This document shows positions 6,376-14,011 of a stretch of 64,000 bases of DNA, piece after piece. Position numbers and translations under genes: made by a program. Origin of the DNA: an uncultured Prevotella sp. (GTDB lineage Bacteria; Bacteroidota; Bacteroidia; Bacteroidales; Bacteroidaceae); assembly GCA_905198745.1 (NCBI GenBank), contig CAJKDU010000003.1, forward strand, positions 22,630 through 86,629. Direction: 5' to 3'. The notes beneath the pieces were generated by a model, which made no database searches, had not been told where the DNA came from, and saw only the letters and a list, made by a program, of their open reading frames with translations. The stretch's first letter is position 1, and every line of letters begins with the position of its first letter.

Positions 6376-8862
6376 ATGAACGAAGAATTCAATGCTGGCA
6401 TACAACAGCAAGATGAAGAGAAACAAGTAAACTATGTTGACATGTTCATGAGGTATCTCATGTACTGGCCATGGATATTGGCCTGCCTTGTAGTGTCTCT
6501 TATAGTGGCTTTCTTTATGTATAAGCATGCTACACCAGTCTATAAGACTGATGCTTCCATGCTGATTAAAACCAATGATAATCAAAGCGCTTTCCGCTCC
6601 TCGTCGTTCGCAGGAGCCATTAGTGCCCAGGATATGGGCATGTTTTCCATGGCAAGCGACTTTGATACGGAAGTCAAAGTGCTGGCTTCGCGCAACCTTA
6701 TCCAGCATGTCATAGAGTCTCTTGACCTTTATGTGGAACAGCGTATGGAGACGCCTTTACGCTACAAGGATATCTATGGCGTGTCGCCCATTCGTGTATG
6801 GACCACACCACAAGAGGCTGGCAAGATGGGGCTTGCCGATATTGACATTGAGCTGAAAGCCAACGGCTCGTTTGACGTGAAGGCTAAAGTAGGACCGACA
6901 AAGGCTACTACGTATGAATACGAGAAACATTTTGACAGGTTGCCGGCACTCCTCAGTACCCGCTATGGAGTAGTCAGTATCTCGCGTGTTGATTCCGTGC
7001 GTATGCGCGACTGCCATATCCGTTCTACCATTACAGACCCGGAACTGCAGGCCAAGGCCTTCTCTGCCCGTCTCTCTGTTGAACCGGCAGACAAGAAAAC
7101 CTATGTGGCTTCCATTTCTTTCAATGATCCTTCACCGCTTCGTTCCATTGCTTTCATCAACCGATTGGTACAGCAGTATAACTACGAGGCCAATGTAGAT
7201 AAGAATGTGGCAGCTGAGAAGACGTCTGAGTTTATCAACAACCGCATCGTGCTTATCTCCCAGGAACTCGGCAAGACCGAGGGACAGATGGCTGGATTCA
7301 AGAAGCGTGCCGGATTGACTGACTTGCAGTCGGATGCAAAGATTACGCTTGAGAACCGCAGCGCATACGAGAAGCGCAGAAGCGACAACGATACGCAGCT
7401 TCGTCTGATACAGTACGTGAAGTCGTTCATCAATCAGGCAGGTAACCAAAACGAGGTTATTCCTCTCAATACGGCTGTACCAGGACAGGACGACGGCGGA
7501 CTGAGCAAGATTATTGCTCAGTATAACGACTTGATACTCAATCGTGCACGCTTGATTCGCAATTCGAGTGAAAGCAGTACTGTGATTCGTGACATGGATG
7601 TTCAGATTAAGGGAATGCGAAATACCATCAACCAAACGATGGCTTCGGTGGAACGTAGTGCCCGCATAACTCAGGCCAAACTCGATACTGAGGCTGCCCG
7701 CTATGCCGGACAGGTAAGTTCTGTTCCAGAAGACGAGAAGCAGTTCTTGAACATCTCGCGCCAGCGCGATTTCCAATCACAGCTCTATCTCATCCTGATG
7801 CAGAAGCGTGAGGAAAATGCCATCCGTTTGGCTGCCACGGCCAATAATGGTAAGCTTATTGAGTCGCCAATGGTTTCCGCCAAGGTGTCGCCTAAGGGCA
7901 GCATCTTCATGCTGATAGCCATGGTGCTCGGCATTGCCTTCCCTTGCTTGATTATCTACCTCAAGCAACTGCTTGCCTTCAAGATTGAGAGCCGTGCCGA
8001 CGTGACAAATATCACAAACTTGCCGATTATCGGTGAAATACCGTTTGACAAGTCTGTGCGTGGTGAGCGTGACATTCTTATCAGGGAAAATCAGAACGAC
8101 TTGATGGAAGAAGTGTTCCGTAACTTCCGTACCAACCTTCAGTTCCAATTGGGCGGCAACAAGCGGGTCATTCTTGTTTCTTCTACGACATCGGGCGAAG
8201 GTAAGTCCACCATATCGGGCAACCTTGCCACCAGTTTGGCGTTCCTTGGCAAGAAAGTTGTTATCGTCGGACTCGATGTGCGCAAGCCTGGCTTGAATAA
8301 GGTGTTCCACCTGCCGATACATCACACCAAGGGTATCACTTCATACCTCAGTGATCCGGACAATACGGACTTGATGTCGCTCGTGCAGCCATCGGGCGTA
8401 AGCAAGAACCTTGACGTGCTGGTAGGTGGTATCATACCGCCTAACCCAACCGAACTGGTGGCGCGTCCATCGCTTGACAAGGCGATAGAGATACTCAAGC
8501 AGCATTATGAAGTGATTATCATTGATACGGCACCGCTCGGCATGATGTCTGATACTCCATTGATAGCAAGAGTAGCAGACGCTACCGTATATGTCTGCCG
8601 TGCTAACTACACACGCAAGGCTTCATTTGCGCTCATCAACGAGGCACGTGACCAGAAGAAGTTGCCTAACATAGGCATTGTGCTCAATGGCATTGACATG
8701 AACAGTCGTAGCAGTGGCTACTATTATGGCTATGGCAACTATGGAAAGTACAATCGCTATGGCTATGGTTATGGTCGTGACTATGGTGCCGGTTATGAGC
8801 ATACCGGTATGTCGCAAGATAAAAAAAAGAATATCTTTGAGAAAATATTTAGCAAGAAATAA
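6376..8862 (+). CDS. Wzc-type polysaccharide co-polymerase and BY-kinase
   Basis: Inner-membrane protein that couples polymerisation and export of a surface polysaccharide through cycles of tyrosine autophosphorylation. It has 828 residues. An N-terminal Wzz domain has its first transmembrane helix near 33-52, a long periplasmic coiled region follows, and a second helix lies near 510-530 (IFMLIAMVLGIAFPCLIIYL). The cytoplasmic kinase has Walker A TSGEGKST (about 607-614), Walker A' GLDVRKPG (about 632) and Walker B VIIIDTAPLG (about 715). The C-terminal tail (about 780-812) holds 11 tyrosines in roughly 30 residues, the expected autophosphorylation cluster. It is the first gene of a unit with a Wza-like lipoprotein and an initiating transferase. 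No dedicated tyrosine phosphatase is nearby. Confidence 0.93.
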   Translation: MNEEFNAGIQQQDEEKQVNYVDMFMRYLMYWPWILACLVVSLIVAFFMYKHATPVYKTDASMLIKTNDNQSAFRSSSFAGAISAQDMGMFSMASDFDTEVKVLASRNLIQHVIESLDLYVEQRMETPLRYKDIYGVSPIRVWTTPQEAGKMGLADIDIELKANGSFDVKAKVGPTKATTYEYEKHFDRLPALLSTRYGVVSISRVDSVRMRDCHIRSTITDPELQAKAFSARLSVEPADKKTYVASISFNDPSPLRSIAFINRLVQQYNYEANVDKNVAAEKTSEFINNRIVLISQELGKTEGQMAGFKKRAGLTDLQSDAKITLENRSAYEKRRSDNDTQLRLIQYVKSFINQAGNQNEVIPLNTAVPGQDDGGLSKIIAQYNDLILNRARLIRNSSESSTVIRDMDVQIKGMRNTINQTMASVERSARITQAKLDTEAARYAGQVSSVPEDEKQFLNISRQRDFQSQLYLILMQKREENAIRLAATANNGKLIESPMVSAKVSPKGSIFMLIAMVLGIAFPCLIIYLKQLLAFKIESRADVTNITNLPIIGEIPFDKSVRGERDILIRENQNDLMEEVFRNFRTNLQFQLGGNKRVILVSSTTSGEGKSTISGNLATSLAFLGKKVVIVGLDVRKPGLNKVFHLPIHHTKGITSYLSDPDNTDLMSLVQPSGVSKNLDVLVGGIIPPNPTELVARPSLDKAIEILKQHYEVIIIDTAPLGMMSDTPLIARVADATVYVCRANYTRKASFALINEARDQKKLPNIGIVLNGIDMNSRSSGYYYGYGNYGKYNRYGYGYGRDYGAGYEHTGMSQDKKKNIFEKIFSKK

Positions 8863-8863
8863 G

Positions 8864-9679
8864 ATGAAAAAAATCAATATCTTCATAAGTGGGTTGGCTA
8901 TGGTCGCCATGACGTCTTGTGTATCTAGCAAGAAAATCACTTATTTGCAGGGCAGTGACGTAACTTTCAAGACTGCTCAGCAAATCAGTCAGCAGTATGA
9001 TTTGCGTATCAAGCCTGCTGACCGTATCTCCATTACCATTTCTTGTTCTGATCCCGAACTCCTCGTGCCTTTCGGACAGAACGTGGTGCTCGGTTCAACT
9101 TCTGTTCAGAAGGGCGGACAAATCAGTACCTATGGCAATCAGCAGGATGCCTATGTGGGCTACACCGTAGACAATAGAGGCTATATTAAACTTCCGGTAA
9201 TCGGAGAGGTTAGAGCTGCCGGCTATACGGAGTCAAGTCTTGCTGAGGAGATACAGAACAGCATTATCAAGTCTGGCTACATCAAAGACCCTCAGGTGCT
9301 CGTGAAGTTTACCAATGCCCGTGTCAGTGTGCTCGGTGCGGTGAACCGTCCCGGTCAGTTCCAACTCAATTCGCAACGTACATCCATTCTTGATGTCATA
9401 GCCCAGGCTGGTGACGTGAGCGATATGGGATTGAAGACAAATGTGAAACTCTTTCGTGAAACTGATGGCAAGCGTAGCATGTACACTCTTGACCTGACTA
9501 ACGACAGCGTGTTTAATAGTCCCGCTTTCTATTTGCAGCAGAATGACCTTATTGTTATACAGCCCAACAAGGCACAGAACGTGAAGAGTTCACCTTTCCT
9601 GACTTTCTGGGGAGCTGCCGCATCCATTACAGGCTTAATCAGTTCCATTACCGCCATCGTTATTGCAGTGAGCAAGTAA
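8864..9679 (+). CDS. Wza-type polysaccharide export lipoprotein
   Basis: Outer-membrane component of a capsule or exopolysaccharide export channel. The ATG at 8864, 1 nt after the kinase stop, gives 271 residues and a lipoprotein signal ending in MTSC (Cys about 19). A longer reading frame upstream lies inside the kinase gene and is not used. A polysaccharide-export domain spans about 45-165 (KPADRISITISCSDPELL), followed by an SLBB-type repeat (VSVLGAVNRPGQF, about 155-240). A hydrophobic segment near the C-terminus (FWGAAASITGLISSITAIVI) is the usual place for the membrane-spanning helix of this family. Confidence 0.9.
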   Translation: MKKINIFISGLAMVAMTSCVSSKKITYLQGSDVTFKTAQQISQQYDLRIKPADRISITISCSDPELLVPFGQNVVLGSTSVQKGGQISTYGNQQDAYVGYTVDNRGYIKLPVIGEVRAAGYTESSLAEEIQNSIIKSGYIKDPQVLVKFTNARVSVLGAVNRPGQFQLNSQRTSILDVIAQAGDVSDMGLKTNVKLFRETDGKRSMYTLDLTNDSVFNSPAFYLQQNDLIVIQPNKAQNVKSSPFLTFWGAAASITGLISSITAIVIAVSK

Positions 9680-9851
9680 GTGTAGACGACGGAGATGTCC
9701 GGATTCTTTACGATAATAAATATCGGTATACCTATATCGATATGTCGTAGAGAATGGTAAGTGAATACGAATCAATTAGATAGAACAATATGCCTTTTTA
9801 ACAAAGAACTTGTTTCCTGTCAAGATTTTTGGTAAAAAAAAAAGCATTTCT

Positions 9852-11237
9852 ATGAATAACCACAAGAGTATTTTAATGACCATCGCCGTACTGTTCGGTG
9901 AGTTGGCCTTGTTCGTGAGCTTGTTCACATTCTTCATGGATAGGGTAGGGAGCTGTGATGTCTTGATACGCAACCAGTCCATGCTGATTCATGCGCTCAT
10001 ATTCATGATGATTTCCTATAGTGGGGGAGTAATCCTTTACCGACGGAACACCCGCGACTTTCAAATACTGTTGCTGGAATTGCGCAATGTAGCCTATTTC
10101 TTCATTATATATATTATACTCCATGAACTGATAGACTTCCCCACTTTACCGTTTCTTGTATTCCTTAAATTTCTTGGCATTTTCTTTGCAGCCGCGTCAC
10201 TCTACCGTTTGGCATTAAGATGTTTCGTGAAGTTCTATAGGTCTCAGAAATCCCACATACACCATGTGGTATTGGTTGGCGGAACGTCAAATGTCCTTGC
10301 TCTTCACAAGGAATTCTGCGCAGTCAAGTCATACGGCTATGAGGCATTGGGCTATTTTGACTTTGAACCCAATCCCGAATTTCCTGAAGACTGTCCTTAT
10401 TTGGGCACCCCTTACGATGTGATACCATATCTTCAGAATCATCGTGAAGTGCACGAACTCTATTGCTGCTTGTCGTCTTCGCATGAAGACTTTATCTTGC
10501 AGTTGGTGCATTATTGTCTGAATAACCTGGTGCATTTCTATAGTCTGCCTACACTGACCAACTACATGCACCATCGCATGTATTTCAATGTGTTGGGCAA
10601 CGTGCCCTATTTCAGTTTCTTCCGCGATCCTCTCACAAAAGTGGAAAACCGGATGATCAAGCGCACGTTTGATATTGTCTTTTCGCTCACGTTCCTCTGC
10701 ACGCTTTTCCCCATTATCTTTGTGATAGTGGCAATAGTGACAAAGATAACCATGCCCGGTCCCATCTTCTTCAGACAGAAGCGCAACGGACTTAACGACA
10801 AGGAGTTCTATTGCCTGAAGTTCCGCAGCATGCGCGTGAATGCTGATGCAGACAAGGTTCAGGCCACCAAGGACGACCCACGCAAGACCAAATGGGGCAA
10901 TATCATGCGCAAGACCAATATTGATGAGCTGCCACAGTTTATCAATGTGCTTATGGGTGATATGAGTGTGGTGGGACCACGTCCCCACATGGTGCTCCAT
11001 ACGGAGAAATATTCCAAACTTATCAACATGTATATGGTGCGTCATTTCGTGAAGCCTGGCATCACCGGTTGGAGTCAGGTAACCGGTTTCCGTGGTGAGA
11101 CCAAGGACATCAGTCAGATGGAAGGCCGTGTACGTGGAGACATCTGGTATATAGAACATTGGAGCTTCTGGCTCGACCTGTATATCATATTCAAGACTGT
11201 AGCTAATGCTATTATAGGCGATAAAGAGGCTTATTGA
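9852..11237 (+). CDS. Undecaprenyl-phosphate sugar phosphotransferase (WcaJ/WbaP type)
   Basis: Transfers a sugar-1-phosphate onto undecaprenyl phosphate to start repeat-unit synthesis. From the ATG at 9852 it has 461 residues. Four N-terminal membrane helices are followed by a Rossmann-like middle region (HVVLVGGTSNVLAL). The C-terminal bacterial sugar transferase domain begins KRTFDIVFSL, followed by GPIFFRQKRNG, FRSMRVNAD, TNIDELPQFINVLMGDMSVVGPRP (only the DELPQ and VGPRP cores are cited as motifs) and KPGITGW. It follows the Wza-like gene after 172 nt that contains the palindromes GGTATACC and ATATCGATAT but no clear promoter. No glycosyltransferases, flippase or polymerase are adjacent. 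Confidence 0.9.
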   Translation: MNNHKSILMTIAVLFGELALFVSLFTFFMDRVGSCDVLIRNQSMLIHALIFMMISYSGGVILYRRNTRDFQILLLELRNVAYFFIIYIILHELIDFPTLPFLVFLKFLGIFFAAASLYRLALRCFVKFYRSQKSHIHHVVLVGGTSNVLALHKEFCAVKSYGYEALGYFDFEPNPEFPEDCPYLGTPYDVIPYLQNHREVHELYCCLSSSHEDFILQLVHYCLNNLVHFYSLPTLTNYMHHRMYFNVLGNVPYFSFFRDPLTKVENRMIKRTFDIVFSLTFLCTLFPIIFVIVAIVTKITMPGPIFFRQKRNGLNDKEFYCLKFRSMRVNADADKVQATKDDPRKTKWGNIMRKTNIDELPQFINVLMGDMSVVGPRPHMVLHTEKYSKLINMYMVRHFVKPGITGWSQVTGFRGETKDISQMEGRVRGDIWYIEHWSFWLDLYIIFKTVANAIIGDKEAY

Positions 11238-11401
11238 CGGACCTGTAGGGCTTGATGGTTTAACCCCACATGTCATATTTCCCAAGAGAACATTGCAATT
11301 GTATGAACCGGGGGGTATCGCCGGATAGTTGTTCCCACAGGGTTGTATAGGCAGCCTTTTATCCATTTCGTCAAATAATCAGGCGGCAATAATAAAATAT
11401 C

Positions 11402-11443
11402 AAAAATAATACAGTGAATTAGTCGCTGTATTATTTTTTTTTC
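11402..11443 (+). terminator. Rho-independent terminator of the polysaccharide export unit
   Basis: A perfect 10-bp stem AATAATACAG (11405-11414) with CTGTATTATT (11426-11435) and an 11-nt loop, running into a tract of Ts (to 11442). It lies 165 nt past the sugar transferase. The 3' T-tract nearly touches the -7 element of the next gene. Confidence 0.85.
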
Positions 11444-11444
11444 C

Positions 11445-11452
11445 TAATTTTG
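11445..11452 (+). promoter_or_regulatory. -7 element for the carboxyltransferase gene
   Basis: TAATTTTG matches TAnnTTTG and lies 57 nt before the ATG at 11510. No good TTG is seen at -33, because that position is inside the upstream terminator stem. Confidence 0.5.
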
Positions 11453-11509
11453 CACATTTGAAAGGATTGTGTGAAACTATTATTCAGAAAAAAGACATAA
11501 CAAATACAG

Positions 11510-13288
11510 ATGAAAAAGAAAATTCAATTCAGTCTCGTGTATCGAGATATGTGGCAGTCGTCTGGTAAATTCCAGCCTCGCAAAGACCAATTGGAGCGCA
11601 TTGCTCCCGTGATTATCGACATGGGTTGTTTTGCCCGTGTGGAGACCAATGGTGGCGCCTTTGAGCAGGTCAACCTGCTTGCCGGCGAGAATCCTAACGA
11701 TGCAGTGAGAGCCTTCTGCAAGCCATTCAATGAAGCTGGCATCAAGACTCATATGCTCGATCGTGGTCTTAACGCTTTGCGTATGTATCCGGTACCCGAC
11801 GACGTGCGCGCCCTCATGTATAAGGTGAAAGCCAAGCAGGGTACCAACATCACACGTATCTTCGACGGACTTAATGACGTGCGCAACATCATTCCGAGTA
11901 TCAAGTGGGCCAAGGAAGGCGGCATGACTCCTCAGTGCGCCCTTTGCATTACCAACTCGCCTGTTCATACGCTTGAATACTATATGAACATTGCCGACCA
12001 GCTCATTGCTGCAGGTGCAGAAGAAATCTGCCTGAAGGATATGGCCGGTATCGGACAACCTGCTTTCCTGGGCAAGCTCACCAAGATGATTAAGGATAAA
12101 TATCCCCATATCATCATCCAGTATCACGGCCACTCTGGTCCCGGTCTTTCCATGGCTTCTATTCTTGAAGTTTGCAACAATGGTGCAGACATCATAGATA
12201 CAGCCATAGAGCCGTTGTCTTGGGGTAAGGTGCATCCGGACATTATCTCTGTGATTAGCATGTTGAAGAATGAAGGCTTTGAAGTGCCTGAGATTAACAT
12301 GAGTGCCTACATGAAGGCACGTGCACTTACTCAGGAATTCATTGACGACTGGTTGGGCTACTTCATCAACCCAGGCAACAAGATTATGTCTTCCCTGTTG
12401 CTCGGCTGTGGACTTCCCGGCGGCATGATGGGCTCCATGATGGCAGACCTTGGCGGCATGCGTACCACCATCAATAACGTGCGCAAGAAGAACGGCGAGG
12501 AAGAACTCTCTATGGATGACCTCCTTATCAAGCTCTTCAATGAAGTGGAATATGTATGGCCACGTGTGGGTTATCCTCCATTGGTAACCCCATTCTCCCA
12601 ATATGTAAAGAACATTGCCTTGATGAACCTTCTCACCATAGAGCAAGGCAAGGGTCGTTTCGTGATGATGGACGACTCTATGTGGGGCATGATTCTCGGC
12701 AAGTCCGGCAAGATTCCCGGTACTATTGATCCGGAACTCGTGGAACTTGCCAAAAAGCAGGGCCGCGAATTTACGGATGTCGACGCCCATACTCTGCTCA
12801 AGGACGCTCTCGATGACTTCCGCAAGGAAATGGACGAGAACGGATGGGACTATGGACAGGATGACGAGGAACTCTTCGAACTGGCCATGCATCCGGAGCA
12901 GTATCGCAACTACAAGAGCGGACAGGCCAAGAAGAACTTCCTGGCCGACCTGCAGAAGCTCAAGGATGCCAAACTGGGCAGCAATCTCACACCAGAACAG
13001 CTCAGCGCCTACAAGCATGCCAAGGCAGATGCCATCGTGGCACCGGTGAAGGGCGAAATCTACTGGGAGTTCAATGGCGACGGCGAGTGTGCACCAACTG
13101 TGGAACCCTACATTGGCAAGGAATACAAGGAAGGCGATGTGCTTTGCTACATCCAGACTCCTTGGGGCGAAATAGAGGAAGTGCCTGCCGCATTGGGTGG
13201 CAAGCTTGTGGAAATCAACGCCAAGCGCGGTTCCAAAGTGAGCAAGGGCACGGTCATCGCTTATATTGAGCGCGACAATAAAGAATAG
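11510..13288 (+). CDS. Oxaloacetate decarboxylase alpha/pyruvate carboxylase B-like protein without biotinyl lysine motif
   Basis: Protein of 592 residues related to the carboxyltransferase subunit of biotin-dependent decarboxylases and carboxylases. The TIM-barrel active site is largely present: the Asp of YRDMWQS (about 11), the Lys of EICLKDMAG (about 183) that is normally carboxylated, and the metal-binding HGH pair in QYHGHSGPG (about 205). RDMWQS replaces the usual RDxHQS. A conserved carboxylase domain follows (about 320-500). The C-terminal about 75 residues fold like a biotinyl/lipoyl domain (APVKGEIYWEF to SKGTVIAYIE), but the hairpin that normally carries EAMKM reads IQTPWGEIEE, so no biotinylation site is visible. 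No beta or gamma pump subunits are adjacent. The substrate is uncertain. Confidence 0.75.
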   Translation: MKKKIQFSLVYRDMWQSSGKFQPRKDQLERIAPVIIDMGCFARVETNGGAFEQVNLLAGENPNDAVRAFCKPFNEAGIKTHMLDRGLNALRMYPVPDDVRALMYKVKAKQGTNITRIFDGLNDVRNIIPSIKWAKEGGMTPQCALCITNSPVHTLEYYMNIADQLIAAGAEEICLKDMAGIGQPAFLGKLTKMIKDKYPHIIIQYHGHSGPGLSMASILEVCNNGADIIDTAIEPLSWGKVHPDIISVISMLKNEGFEVPEINMSAYMKARALTQEFIDDWLGYFINPGNKIMSSLLLGCGLPGGMMGSMMADLGGMRTTINNVRKKNGEEELSMDDLLIKLFNEVEYVWPRVGYPPLVTPFSQYVKNIALMNLLTIEQGKGRFVMMDDSMWGMILGKSGKIPGTIDPELVELAKKQGREFTDVDAHTLLKDALDDFRKEMDENGWDYGQDDEELFELAMHPEQYRNYKSGQAKKNFLADLQKLKDAKLGSNLTPEQLSAYKHAKADAIVAPVKGEIYWEFNGDGECAPTVEPYIGKEYKEGDVLCYIQTPWGEIEEVPAALGGKLVEINAKRGSKVSKGTVIAYIERDNKE

Positions 13289-13310
13289 AGTTTTCATAAA
13301 TTTGTTTTTG

Positions 13311-13353
13311 GTAAAGGGGAGAACTTGAAAAGGTTTTACCCCTTTACTTTTTT
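13311..13353 (+). terminator. Rho-independent terminator after the carboxyltransferase gene
   Basis: Stem GTAAAGGGG (13311-13319) with CCCCTTTAC (13339-13347) followed by six Ts (13348-13353). It lies only 11 nt before the next ATG, so the HD gene needs read-through or the weak TAAATTTG -7-like motif at 13297-13304. Confidence 0.8.
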
Positions 13354-13364
13354 CCTGTTCCTGT

Positions 13365-13904
13365 ATGATGGACTATCAAGCAATTATAGACAAGTATTAT
13401 CCCAAGGGCACTCCATTGCGTCATATCCTCATGGTGCATAGTCGGCAGGTTGCCGACCGTGCTCTCCTTATTGCCGACCGTCACCCCGAACTCGGCATAG
13501 ACCGGACGTTTCTTGAAGAGGCAGCCATGCTCCACGACATTGGCATCTATCTCACGGATGCTCCAGGCATAGAGTGCCATGGCAGTGAGCCTTACATTCT
13601 TCATGGGCGCTTGGGAGCGGAACTGATGCGCCGCGAAGGTTATCCGCGCCATGCCCGTGTATGCGAACGCCATACTGGTGCCGGACTGACTGCCAGCGAA
13701 ATAGAAGCCCAGCACCTGCCGTTGCCCCATCAGGACTTCTTGCCGGAAACGGTAGAGGAGAAGCTTGTGTGCTATGCCGACAAGTTTTATTCCAAGTCAC
13801 ACCTCGACCGCGTGCGCACACTTAAGCAGACCGAGCAGAGCATTGCCCGGCATGGTGAAGACGGGCTGCGGAGATTCAAGCAATGGGAGCAGATGTTTGA
13901 ATAG
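13365..13904 (+). CDS. HD-domain (HDIG) metal-dependent phosphohydrolase
   Basis: Soluble protein of 179 residues. The HD-superfamily metal site is visible: His of LMVHSRQVADRAL (about 22), the HD pair in AAMLHDIGIY (about 59-60), further His residues in HGRLGAELM and CERHTGAGLT, and Asp in VCYADKFYSKS (about 134). The layout resembles short HDIG proteins that hydrolyse nucleotides or phosphoesters. The actual substrate cannot be read from sequence. It is squeezed between a terminator upstream and the LptD-like gene downstream on the same strand. Confidence 0.85.
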   Translation: MMDYQAIIDKYYPKGTPLRHILMVHSRQVADRALLIADRHPELGIDRTFLEEAAMLHDIGIYLTDAPGIECHGSEPYILHGRLGAELMRREGYPRHARVCERHTGAGLTASEIEAQHLPLPHQDFLPETVEEKLVCYADKFYSKSHLDRVRTLKQTEQSIARHGEDGLRRFKQWEQMFE

Positions 13905-13995
13905 AGGACGCGGAAAGCTGGAGAATGAGGAGACTAAATGCGGACGTAAAACGTTAATTAAGAAAACAGATAGACGAATTGTGGATAAAAAGCAG

Positions 13996-14003
13996 TAACT
14001 TTG
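13996..14003 (+). promoter_or_regulatory. -7 element directly in front of the lptD-like ATG
   Basis: TAACTTTG ends 8 nt before the ATG at 14012. With the usual distance from -7 element to start site, the transcript would begin within a few nt of the start codon (near-leaderless). A TTG lies at 13979-13981 but only 14 nt away, which is a poor spacing. Confidence 0.5.
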
Positions 14004-14011
14004 CACCTTAT

